5,699 nucleotides of DNA from Anaerolineales bacterium UBA832 (GCA_002296125.1 DBHI01000082.1:1-5699); one strand, 5' to 3'; shown: positions 1 to 5,548, counted from the stretch's first letter. Made by a program: numbers and translations. The notes: generated from the sequence alone by a model not told the origin.

Positions 1-29
1 CCCTGCCCCCGCTATTTATGTAACAATAG

Positions 30-45
30 ATTAATAATTATTAAT
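30..45. repeat. Perfect 16-bp A+T palindrome upstream of the tRNA gene
   Basis: The sequence ATTAATAATTATTAAT is its own reverse complement over all 16 bases. It consists only of A and T in an A+T-rich stretch, so chance is a serious alternative. It lies about 50 bases upstream of the tRNA -10 box and could be a protein-binding site or simple composition. No function is assigned. Confidence 0.4.
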
Positions 46-97
46 AAAACTACTACAATTATTTCACTAATAAAATACATCCTTCATGATGAAATGA

Positions 98-103
98 TAT
101 AAT
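98..103 (+). promoter_or_regulatory. Candidate -10 box of the tRNA-Met promoter
   Basis: A perfect TATAAT hexamer lies 10 bases upstream of the mature tRNA 5' end. Transcription would start near 110 and leave a very short 5' leader, as is usual for tRNA genes. No good -35 hexamer is seen at 16-18 bases upstream (the 75-81 region reads atacatc). A short inverted repeat, TTCAT-G-ATGAA at 83-93, lies in the spacer. Confidence 0.5.
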
Positions 104-113
104 TGAATCTACT

Positions 114-186
114 GGCGAGGTAGCTCAGTCGGCAGAGCAACGGATTCATAAGCCGTGGGTCGTGGGTTCAAGTCCCACCCTCGCCA
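114..186 (+). tRNA. tRNA-Met, anticodon CAT (elongator type)
   Basis: The 73 bases fold into a full cloverleaf. The acceptor stem is GGCGAGG (114-120) with CCTCGCC (179-185). The D stem is GCTC (123-126) with GAGC (135-138). The anticodon arm is 140-156 with loop TTCATAA (145-151) and anticodon CAT at 147-149. The variable loop has 5 bases (157-161). The T arm is GTGGG/CCCAC with loop TTCAAGT (162-178). The discriminator is A186. The following bases are CAAG, so the CCA end is not encoded and must be added after transcription. The first acceptor pair is a normal G-C, which argues against initiator tRNA of the usual bacterial type. A tRNA-Ile with a lysidine-modified CAT anticodon cannot be fully excluded by eye. 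The last anticodon-stem pair (144 with 152) is A-G, a mismatch. Confidence 0.95.
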
Positions 187-221
187 CAAGCATATTTTAC
201 GAGAAACTCTTCATCTAAGTA

Positions 222-249
222 TAGAGTGGAGATATTCAGACGCACTCTA
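222..249 (+). repeat. 7-bp inverted repeat downstream of the tRNA
   Basis: TAGAGTG (222-228) pairs with CACTCTA (243-249) around a 14-base loop. No T run follows, so this is not a standard intrinsic terminator. It could help end or process the tRNA transcript, or it may be chance. Confidence 0.3.
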
Positions 250-371
250 ACACTGTAACGCACACCGTAAAAAGTTCCTTTTGTATCAACTCAAGATTGA
301 CATTCTATAACCATACTAGCAATTCGTATCAAGATAATACCCTCAATAAAATAAGATTCATATTTTTCCAC

Positions 372-399
372 TTGTATTGTAGTCATCTTCCACTATAAT
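372..399 (+). promoter_or_regulatory. Candidate promoter of the DEAD-box helicase gene
   Basis: A perfect TATAAT lies at 394-399. A weak -35 (TTGTAT, 372-377, only the TTG matching consensus) lies 16 bases upstream. The predicted start of transcription near 406 gives an mRNA leader of about 80 bases before the preferred ATG at 486. The rest of the 187-485 spacer holds no convincing gene. Confidence 0.45.
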
Positions 400-419
400 A
401 CCTCGTCTTGTAGTACGCC

Positions 420-454
420 TTTTCATGCATACTTCCTATAGAAATGCCTGAAAA
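420..454 (+). promoter_or_regulatory. Long hairpin in the helicase mRNA leader
   Basis: TTTTCATGCAT (420-430) pairs with ATGCCTGAAAA (444-454) with a single mismatch (426 against 448). The loop folds further: TTC (433-435) pairs with GAA (441-443) around CTATA, leaving a two-base bulge at 431-432. This gives 13 pairs in total. The hairpin falls between the candidate transcription start and the AAGGA ribosome binding site at 471-475, so it would sit in the 5' untranslated leader. There is no T run, so it does not look like a terminator. The structure is seen directly in the sequence; a regulatory role is inference. Confidence 0.45.
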
Positions 455-485
455 TACAATAAATACTTCTAAGGATTTATTCTAT

Positions 486-1730
486 ATGACATTTAAGCAA
501 TTTTTATTAGATAAACGTATTTCAGCAGCAATTCAAGACTCTGGCTATATTACACCCACTCCAATACAATCTCGTTCGATCCCTAAAATACTCAAGGGGC
601 ACGACGTAATGGGTTTAGCACAAACTGGAACTGGCAAAACAGCAGCCTTCACAATTCCAATTCTGCAACAACTATTGACTAGTAATAAGCGGCACCTTTG
701 CGCTTTAATTCTCGTTCCTACACGAGAATTAGCTGAGCAAATTCATTTAACAAACATCAAACTTGGAAAAGGAACTGATTTACGAAGCATAGCAATATAT
801 GGTGGAGTTAGCAAAAACAGACAAATCGCTAAATTACGCAAAGGAATCAACGTAGCAATAGCTTGCCCTGGAAGGTTACTAGATCTACACGGCGACGAAC
901 ACATCGATTTATCACACATTAAGATATTGGTATTAGACGAAGCTGATCGCATGTGCGACATGGGCTTTATGCCCGATATACGTCGGATAATAAAATTATT
1001 ACCTAACCAACGACAAACCCTATTTTTTGCCGCAACTATGCCAGATGATATCAAGCATTTAGCCAACAAGATACTGAAAGAGCCTGTCAGAATACAAATT
1101 GGTAAAATTTCCCCAACTAAATCAGTAGCACAAGTACTATATCCAGTCCCCCAAGGCCTAAAAAAATCCCTTCTCTTTGCAATCCTTAAACAAACTTCCA
1201 CAGGTCGTGCACTAATCTTTACTCGCACTAAATATAAAGCCCGTAATCTGGCGCGTGACTTGACAAAGCGTGGCTACCGTGCAGTAGCGCTTCAAGGAGA
1301 TATGTCTCAAAACAAGCGCCAGAGAGCAATAGACGGTTTCCGTCGCACCAAATATGATATCCTCGTAGCTACAGATGTAGCCTCACGCGGCATTGACGTA
1401 GTCGACATATCTCACGTAATAAATTACGACATCCCTGATTCTAGTGAGACATATACTCATAGGATTGGACGTACTGGTAGGGCAAGTAAAACAGGCGAAG
1501 CCTTTACATTTGCATCTCTAGAAGACACTAGACTTCTCCGAGAGATTGAAAAAGACTTAGGATCGCCAATTAAACGCAAAACCTTACAAGACTTTAATTA
1601 TGGCAATTTTATACCAGAAAATCAATTTCAGACTAAATATTCAAAACAAAAGCGTTCAGCACGACCACGTAGACACCGACAAAAAAGAAAACTTCGCAAT
1701 AAAGCCAAAAAAGTACATAATAAACAATAA
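486..1730 (+). CDS. rhlE: RhlE-type DEAD-box ATP-dependent RNA helicase
   Basis: This superfamily 2 RNA helicase of 414 residues unwinds RNA duplexes using ATP and typically acts in ribosome assembly or mRNA turnover. Numbered from the ATG at 486, it shows a Q motif (GYITPTPIQ, 20-28), motif I AQTGTGKT (45-52), PTREL (78-82), GG (106-107), DEAD (151-154), LIFTRTK (243-249), ATDVASRGID (295-304) and HRIGRTGRA (325-333). A strongly basic tail covers about the last 30 residues, which is common in RhlE proteins and probably aids RNA binding. Two motifs deviate: TPGR reads CPGR (127-130) and SAT reads AAT (182-184). An in-frame ATG at 444 would add 14 residues, but it has no ribosome binding site and lies in a leader hairpin. 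The 486 start has AAGGA at 471-475 and matches the usual family beginning (MTFKQF, compare MSFxxL). The family call is certain; the RhlE subgroup is likely from the motif spacing and tail. Confidence 0.93.
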   Translation: MTFKQFLLDKRISAAIQDSGYITPTPIQSRSIPKILKGHDVMGLAQTGTGKTAAFTIPILQQLLTSNKRHLCALILVPTRELAEQIHLTNIKLGKGTDLRSIAIYGGVSKNRQIAKLRKGINVAIACPGRLLDLHGDEHIDLSHIKILVLDEADRMCDMGFMPDIRRIIKLLPNQRQTLFFAATMPDDIKHLANKILKEPVRIQIGKISPTKSVAQVLYPVPQGLKKSLLFAILKQTSTGRALIFTRTKYKARNLARDLTKRGYRAVALQGDMSQNKRQRAIDGFRRTKYDILVATDVASRGIDVVDISHVINYDIPDSSETYTHRIGRTGRASKTGEAFTFASLEDTRLLREIEKDLGSPIKRKTLQDFNYGNFIPENQFQTKYSKQKRSARPRRHRQKRKLRNKAKKVHNKQ

Positions 1731-2022
1731 CGAATAAAATATCTCCATTCATTTGGATCATCTCAATCATAATCTGATCGGTAAATTAACAACAATTTTC
1801 TCAAATTACAAGACCGTAGATGCAAACAGAAGGCATAGTTTAACTTGCTTTCTCATAAATATTTTTGTATATTACTACCAATGCAGAAAATATAAACTAG
1901 ACTAGTGATTATCAAATCATTATGTAAAAACAATTAGGATAAAATAATTATTAAGCTTTTATGAAAGCCATACTCACAAACAAAAAGGTAAATCCTAAAA
2001 CATAAAATGATTCGAGACATTC
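1731..2022. other. 292-base A+T-rich intergenic region without a recognisable gene
   Basis: No convincing coding region, RNA gene or intrinsic terminator is visible here. It holds a weak inverted repeat (GATCA 1756-1760 with TGATC 1775-1779) after the helicase stop. It also holds a short palindrome, ACTAG-A-CTAGT (1896-1906), which could be an operator for the downstream gene or chance. Both the helicase transcript end and the methyltransferase promoter should lie here, but I cannot place either with confidence. Confidence 0.5.
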
Positions 2023-2817
2023 ATGATCCAAATAAAAATATACATAAAAAGCAAATTATATAAACTAGTTGGTTCAACTTCGTATCGATGGACAAACACT
2101 ATCGCCACCTTGATGTTAGTGCCTATTCTAATATTCACATTGTTTATATTTTTTATAGAAAAGACAAATGAAAACATATTCTTTCTATCTCTATGGACAA
2201 TACTATTCTATTTGATAATATTTGCCCTGCTAATAATTTATATAGAAACTATTGATAAAAGAAAAGACCGTAGTCCATTTTATTTTATAAAAAATCTACA
2301 TACTACTGGAGGTACTGATCCTCTAAGTAATCAGTTAGTTGGAGCAGAAATTGGAGTCGCTTATGGTGTAAATGCATCAAATATTTTACAAATTCTAAAC
2401 ATGCAAAAACTAATACTAATTGACCCGTGGGAAAGAGCAATAGACATTACAACTAATGACAATAAAGAGAAATACCTATTTCATAAACATAGACATGAAA
2501 TTACTCTTAAAAAATTCTCTAACAACTCTAAGGTTGAAATTATAAATGATTTTTCAGTAGAAGCTGCAAAAATATTTGACAATCACTACTTCGACTTCGT
2601 ATACATTGATGGCGACCACAGCTATGAAGCAGTCTCAAATGATCTTAATGCTTACTATCCCAAACTAAAACAATTTGGTGTATTATGCGGAGATGACTAT
2701 GGTCACCCTAGCGGCTTAGGAGTCATACAAGCAGTTCAGGAATTTGCTAGAGAAAAAGGTTTGCTGGTTAATTATAGAGAAGACAATCAATTTTGGATGG
2801 TAAAGACCACCTTATAA
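2023..2817 (+). CDS. Membrane-anchored class I SAM-dependent methyltransferase (Methyltransf_24-like)
   Basis: The 264-residue protein has two hydrophobic helices near its N-terminus (about 26-45 and 52-74), separated by a short polar loop (EKTNEN). A soluble Rossmann-type methyltransferase domain follows, from about 100 to the end. The SAM-binding motif I is AEIGVAYGVNASNIL (108-122), followed by LILIDPW (130-136). The DFVYIDGDHSYEAVSNDL block (191-208) and the GVLCGDDYG block (219-227) are typical of the Methyltransf_24 family (PF13578). Members of this family often methylate sugars or small metabolites; the substrate here cannot be read from the sequence. The two helices put both ends on the same side, presumably with the catalytic domain in the cytoplasm at the inner membrane face. 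The ribosome binding site is poor (CGAGAC at 2013-2018). The gene looks even richer in A+T than its neighbours, with many ATA codons, and stands alone, so it may be accessory. Confidence 0.85.
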   Translation: MIQIKIYIKSKLYKLVGSTSYRWTNTIATLMLVPILIFTLFIFFIEKTNENIFFLSLWTILFYLIIFALLIIYIETIDKRKDRSPFYFIKNLHTTGGTDPLSNQLVGAEIGVAYGVNASNILQILNMQKLILIDPWERAIDITTNDNKEKYLFHKHRHEITLKKFSNNSKVEIINDFSVEAAKIFDNHYFDFVYIDGDHSYEAVSNDLNAYYPKLKQFGVLCGDDYGHPSGLGVIQAVQEFAREKGLLVNYREDNQFWMVKTTL

Positions 2818-2896
2818 ATATAACCTTGTAACTCTAGATGCAATACTCTACCTATATATTATCAAATACTGTACAACTATCAACTGAGAGAAGACA

Positions 2897-3871
2897 ATGT
2901 ATGCAGTAAGAATTCATGATTATGGTGGTAGAGAAGTTCTAACTTATGAAAAGATTGAAAGGCCCAGGGTCGCAAATAACGAATTGCTAGTTAAGACACA
3001 ATCAATAGGCGTTAATTTTATAGATGTATATCACAGAACTGGCAGTTATGCAGGCGAATTACCTTTTGTACCGGGAATGGAAGCGTCCGGCATTATTGAG
3101 CAAGTCGGTTCTGATGTTGAGCAGTTTAGTATTGGTGACCAAGTGGCTTTTGCAATGTGTAGTAGCTCATACGCACAATATGTAGCAGTACCAAGCTGGA
3201 AAGCTGTAGTATTACCAAGGCACATAACCCACCAAATAGGCGCTGCATCCATCTTGCAAGGAATGACTGCACATTATTTAGCAACAAGTACGTACATCTT
3301 AAGTAGTAATGATACAGCCTTGATACATGCCGCAGCCGGGGGTGTGGGACTACTGCTAGTCCAAATGGCTAAAAAACTTGAAGCCAAAGTGATAGGAACA
3401 GTTTCTACAAAAGCAAAAGCGGAAAAAATAATCAGTTTAGGTGCGGATGAAGTCATTATTTATAGCGAACAAGATTTTGAAACTGAGATAATGAAACTGA
3501 CAAACAATTTTGGAGTAGATGTAGTTTATGATTCTGTTGGTAAAACTACATTCGAGAAAAGTCTAAATTGTCTGAGGCCCCGTGGACATATGGTTTTGTT
3601 TGGTCAATCCAGCGGAAAAGTTCCTCCTGTAGATCCGCAAACATTGAATGACAAAGGATCTTTATTTTTAACTAGACCAACATTAGGCCATTACGCACAA
3701 ACTCGAAGCGAAATACTTGCAAGAGCTAAGGATATATTTACATGGATAGAACAAAGCGAACTAGAAGTTAACATTGATAAAGTATTTCCACTTGAGAAAG
3801 TGTCAGACGCACACGAGTATCTTGAAAGTCGTGCGTCAAGCGGAAAGATACTATTGTCAGATGCAGCCTAG
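2897..3871 (+). CDS. qor: NADPH:quinone oxidoreductase, zinc-free medium-chain dehydrogenase/reductase
   Basis: This 324-residue protein has the normal length for the quinone oxidoreductase branch of the medium-chain dehydrogenase superfamily, which reduces quinones or related enones with NADPH in the cytoplasm. The N-terminal GroES-like domain shows GVNFIDVYHRTGSY (38-51) and the PGMEASG turn (59-65). It lacks the cysteine and histidine zinc ligands of alcohol dehydrogenases. The signature QGMTAHYL (121-128) is followed by the nucleotide-binding loop AAAGGVG (145-151). A Rossmann fold with STKAKAEKIISLGADEVI and a typical C-terminal dimer region follow. The start ATG has a purine-rich GAGAGAAG (2886-2893) just upstream. 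It lies 79 bases after the methyltransferase and could be co-transcribed with it or have its own promoter. Its stop codon overlaps that of the convergent gene on the other strand. The precise substrate is not determined by the sequence. Confidence 0.92.
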   Translation: MYAVRIHDYGGREVLTYEKIERPRVANNELLVKTQSIGVNFIDVYHRTGSYAGELPFVPGMEASGIIEQVGSDVEQFSIGDQVAFAMCSSSYAQYVAVPSWKAVVLPRHITHQIGAASILQGMTAHYLATSTYILSSNDTALIHAAAGGVGLLLVQMAKKLEAKVIGTVSTKAKAEKIISLGADEVIIYSEQDFETEIMKLTNNFGVDVVYDSVGKTTFEKSLNCLRPRGHMVLFGQSSGKVPPVDPQTLNDKGSLFLTRPTLGHYAQTRSEILARAKDIFTWIEQSELEVNIDKVFPLEKVSDAHEYLESRASSGKILLSDAA

Positions 3872-4491
3872 TCCTTAGAATCAAGTTTTTCAAGAGGCAC
3901 TGATATTAACACAGGAATAGCTTCATCTAGAGTAAGATCTGAATCCACCACAACTCTCACAGTAGTATCAATAGGAATTTCAATATCAACAGGAAGATTA
4001 AGATCAACTTCTATCTCTGCTGAAATTGGCACATCAACAATGGTATCGAGTGGCACTTTAGTATCTATATTGGCGCTTGCGTCTAAACTACCAATAACAG
4101 GCACCTCAATAGGGAAATCAATCATTGCATTAAATGGTATATTAGCTTCTATTGGTATCCTTACAGTAGTATTAATAGGAACTACAATAGATAACGGGAA
4201 ACTAGTCTCAATTGGCACGCCTACTTTTATTGGCACCTCAAATTCTTCCTGGATAGGAATAATTGCATTAGCATTTAACTCAGGTTGCACTTGAATCACA
4301 CGAAGTCCATCCCCTTTATCAATAATTTCTACACCAGACAATTCGCTAACTTCTGTAGATAAATACTCTCCGGCCATATATTTGATCGTGTCAATATTTA
4401 TATAAGCATAAATAATACATAAAATTAACGCCAAATTAAAAACTACTACCAAGGAAGTAAAAAAAATGAATATTCGATATCTGATTGACAT
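3868..4491 (-). CDS. Single-pass membrane protein with a long alternating hydrophobic/polar (hPh repeat) exported domain
   Basis: I do not recognise a named family. The 207-residue protein starts with a short basic segment (MSIRYR), then a hydrophobic helix (about 7-31) that should act as an uncleaved signal anchor with the C-terminus outside. Cys25 is not in a normal lipobox. From about 77 to 201 the chain is low in complexity and predicted all-beta. It has 15 hydrophobic-Pro-hydrophobic units (IPI, VPI, FPL and similar) with prolines at 79, 87, 93, 99, 105, 113, 119, 127, 131, 147, 155, 167, 173, 193 and 199. Every proline is odd-numbered, and nearly all large hydrophobic residues are even-numbered. 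The polar face is strongly acidic. The ATG at 4491 is backed by AGGTG (complement of 4497-4501) at 5 bases. The gene follows msrB after 25 bases and is probably the last gene of that operon. Similar Pro/Val/Ile-rich proteins are, from memory, found in Chloroflexota. The function is unknown. Confidence 0.85.
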   Translation of the reverse strand: MSIRYRIFIFFTSLVVVFNLALILCIIYAYINIDTIKYMAGEYLSTEVSELSGVEIIDKGDGLRVIQVQPELNANAIIPIQEEFEVPIKVGVPIETSFPLSIVVPINTTVRIPIEANIPFNAMIDFPIEVPVIGSLDASANIDTKVPLDTIVDVPISAEIEVDLNLPVDIEIPIDTTVRVVVDSDLTLDEAIPVLISVPLEKLDSKD

Positions 4492-4516
4492 TGTGACACC
4501 TATAAATACTATATTA

Positions 4517-4906
4517 CTATCTACTATCTAAGTCCAAAGATGCAGAATTTACACAATAACGAACTCCTGTTGGCTGAGGCCCATCTGGGAACATGTGGCC
4601 CAAATGAGCATCACACTTTGCGCACATAATTTCAGTTCTAGTCATACCAAGAGTATTATCTTCTCTAGTCTTAATGCAATCATCAGACGCAGGCTTGTAA
4701 AATGCCGGCCAGCCACTACCAGAATCAAACTTTGTTTCAGAGTCAAATAATTTGATTCCACAGCAAACACACCTATATACTCCATCTTCATAACAATAAT
4801 TATATTCCCCACTAAAAGGTTTTTCTGTCTCGCAATTCTGGGTAACACGATACTGAATGTCGCTCAAGCGCTGTCTTAAATTAGTCTTTTTCCTAGGTTG
4901 ATTCAT
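4517..4906 (-). CDS. msrB: Peptide-methionine (R)-S-oxide reductase MsrB
   Basis: MsrB reduces the R form of methionine sulfoxide in oxidised proteins, using thioredoxin or a glutaredoxin as electron donor. Numbered from the ATG at 4906 (129 residues), the two zinc-binding CxxC pairs are Cys46/Cys49 (CVCC) and Cys95/Cys98 (CAKC). The conserved GSGWPAF lies at 63-69, HLGHMF at 101-106, and the catalytic cysteine is Cys118 in RYCVNS. The position that holds the resolving cysteine in some MsrBs (GCGWPSF) is Ser64 here, so recycling may use another cysteine or direct reduction by a partner. An in-frame GTG at 4921 adds five residues, but its first G is the last base of the AAGGAG ribosome binding site (complement of 4921-4926), so it is an unlikely start. 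The ATG then has an unusually long 14-base spacing. It is the third gene of the Grx-like operon. Confidence 0.95.
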   Translation of the reverse strand: MNQPRKKTNLRQRLSDIQYRVTQNCETEKPFSGEYNYCYEDGVYRCVCCGIKLFDSETKFDSGSGWPAFYKPASDDCIKTREDNTLGMTRTEIMCAKCDAHLGHMFPDGPQPTGVRYCVNSASLDLDSR

Positions 4907-4995
4907 ATACTCAATTTTCACTCCTTATTGTAATTTTTCCAAACCAATTAACTGAACCAGAACTATAAAGTCCCAAACTGTAGATAACTATCAAG

Positions 4996-5214
4996 CTATC
5001 GTTTTTCATTATGCCGAATAAGATATGGTGATGCACGGTCCACATTATCAATAATTGCCATACTGTCTTCCACTGACTCATTTTCACTATCTGATACAAC
5101 ACATTCACTTACATGTGTCTTATGAATATTTAGTAGCGAAAACAAAAGGATCCTAAAGCGTCTCCAGTAAGCCCCTTTTCCTTTTACAATAAAACTTGTT
5201 GCAAATTTCTTCAT
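4996..5214 (-). CDS. Small uncharacterised protein (72 aa) coupled to the glutaredoxin-like gene
   Basis: I do not recognise this protein. Its reality is supported by translation signals: the ATG overlaps the TGA of the upstream gene in TGATG, and AAGGG (complement of 5221-5225) lies 6 bases ahead of it. An in-frame TTG one codon earlier (5217) is a weaker alternative. The first 35 residues are basic and aromatic (KGKGAYWRRFRILLFSLLN, about 11-29), with a short hydrophobic stretch too brief for a transmembrane helix. An acidic serine-rich part follows (SDSENESVEDS, 41-51), and the end is basic (RHNEKR). The only cysteine is Cys38. It sits between two thiol-redox genes, so a role as a partner or adaptor is conceivable but unproven. 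The 89 bases between it and msrB hold only the msrB ribosome binding site. Confidence 0.6.
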   Translation of the reverse strand: MKKFATSFIVKGKGAYWRRFRILLFSLLNIHKTHVSECVVSDSENESVEDSMAIIDNVDRASPYLIRHNEKR

Positions 5215-5456
5215 CAACTACCCTTAATTTTATCTTCTAGCTCTAAGTATGTTGGCTCGGACATATGGCTTCCATCAGGAAATACGATAGTTGGCACAAT
5301 CCTTAAGCCGTCATTAATTTGTAAAACACATTCAACAAACTCAGTCTCCTCATCAATATTAATCCATTTATATTGGACCTTATTATCCTCAAAAAATCTC
5401 TTTGCAACCCTGCAGTCAGCACACCAGGTTGTACCGTACATAATTATTTCACTCAT
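5214..5456 (-). CDS. Glutaredoxin-like thiol-disulfide reductase, mycoredoxin type (CADC)
   Basis: This small thioredoxin-fold protein of 80 residues has the usual length for the family. It shows beta strand IIMYGTTWC, the redox motif Cys12-Ala-Asp-Cys15 (CADC), IDEETEF (34-40), the cis-proline segment RIVPTIVFPDGS (52-63) and the SEPTYLEL end. This arrangement (TTWCxDC with a later VPTIVFPDG) is that of the mycoredoxin/NrdH-like glutaredoxins, which reduce mixed disulfides in bacteria using low-molecular-weight thiols or a thioredoxin-type partner. The start ATG at 5456 has AGGTG (complement of 5461-5465) at 4 bases; the GTG at 5459 is too close to that site. It is the first gene of the probable operon with the 72-aa protein and msrB, so it may supply reducing power to MsrB. 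The natural reductant and target are inferred, not shown. Confidence 0.88.
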   Translation of the reverse strand: MSEIIMYGTTWCADCRVAKRFFEDNKVQYKWINIDEETEFVECVLQINDGLRIVPTIVFPDGSHMSEPTYLELEDKIKGS

Positions 5457-5503
5457 CACTCACCTTGCCATCAGATATGTTTCTTGCTTTGATATTAGAC
5501 ATA

Positions 5504-5532
5504 ATTATACACAAGTCTATTAGTAAATTGCA
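5504..5532 (-). promoter_or_regulatory. Candidate promoter of the Grx-like/msrB operon
   Basis: On the minus strand a perfect TATAAT is encoded at 5504-5509, about 48 bases upstream of the ATG at 5456. The -35 position at 17 bases (5527-5532) reads TGCAAT, a poor match, so an activator may be needed. The 17-bp palindrome abuts this weak -35. Confidence 0.45.
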
Positions 5533-5548
5533 TTTTATGCCATAAAAT
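5532..5548. promoter_or_regulatory. 17-bp perfect palindrome, operator candidate
   Basis: ATTTTATG (5532-5539), a central C (5540) and CATAAAAT (5541-5548) form a perfect 8-1-8 inverted repeat. It lies between the divergent glutaredoxin-like operon and the + strand gene at 5649, next to the weak -35 of the operon promoter. The inner 7-1-7 spacing is the geometry known for Fur-family boxes (Fur, PerR, Zur), but the bases are not a recognisable consensus of any of them. Binding by a dimeric regulator is inference. Confidence 0.5.

Noticed and set aside
297..302. Consensus TTGACA as a -35 for the helicase gene
   Set aside because: No acceptable -10 lies 15-19 bases downstream (the region reads caattcg), so the TATAAT at 394-399 is preferred.
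743..1228. 161-codon open frame on the minus strand inside the helicase gene
   Set aside because: It is fully antisense to an unmistakable DEAD-box helicase, has no family-like motifs, and its frame is open only because of the sense codons.
1756..1779. Terminator after the helicase gene
   Set aside because: Only a 5-bp stem (GATCA/TGATC) with a 14-base loop and no T run, so it is too weak to call.
1995..2177. 60-codon minus strand frame over the methyltransferase start
   Set aside because: It is antisense to the N-terminal helices of the methyltransferase and shows no motif or clear start signal.
4040..4294. 84-codon + strand frame inside the alternating membrane protein gene
   Set aside because: The repeated IPI/VPI codons read backwards give repeated Gly-Ile/Gly-Thr, so the open frame is a by-product of the low-complexity sense protein.
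3900..4300. Possible DNA tandem repeat or CRISPR-like array in the membrane protein gene
   Set aside because: The repetition is at the protein level (hPh units). At DNA level the units vary in sequence and spacing, with no conserved repeat or spacer pattern.
4911..5108. 65-codon minus strand frame ending 4 bases before the msrB ATG
   Set aside because: It overlaps the better supported 72-aa gene for most of its length and has an unlikely composition (MWTVHHHILF). Its stop next to msrB could suggest coupling or a frameshifted tail of the 72-aa protein, but nothing else supports that.
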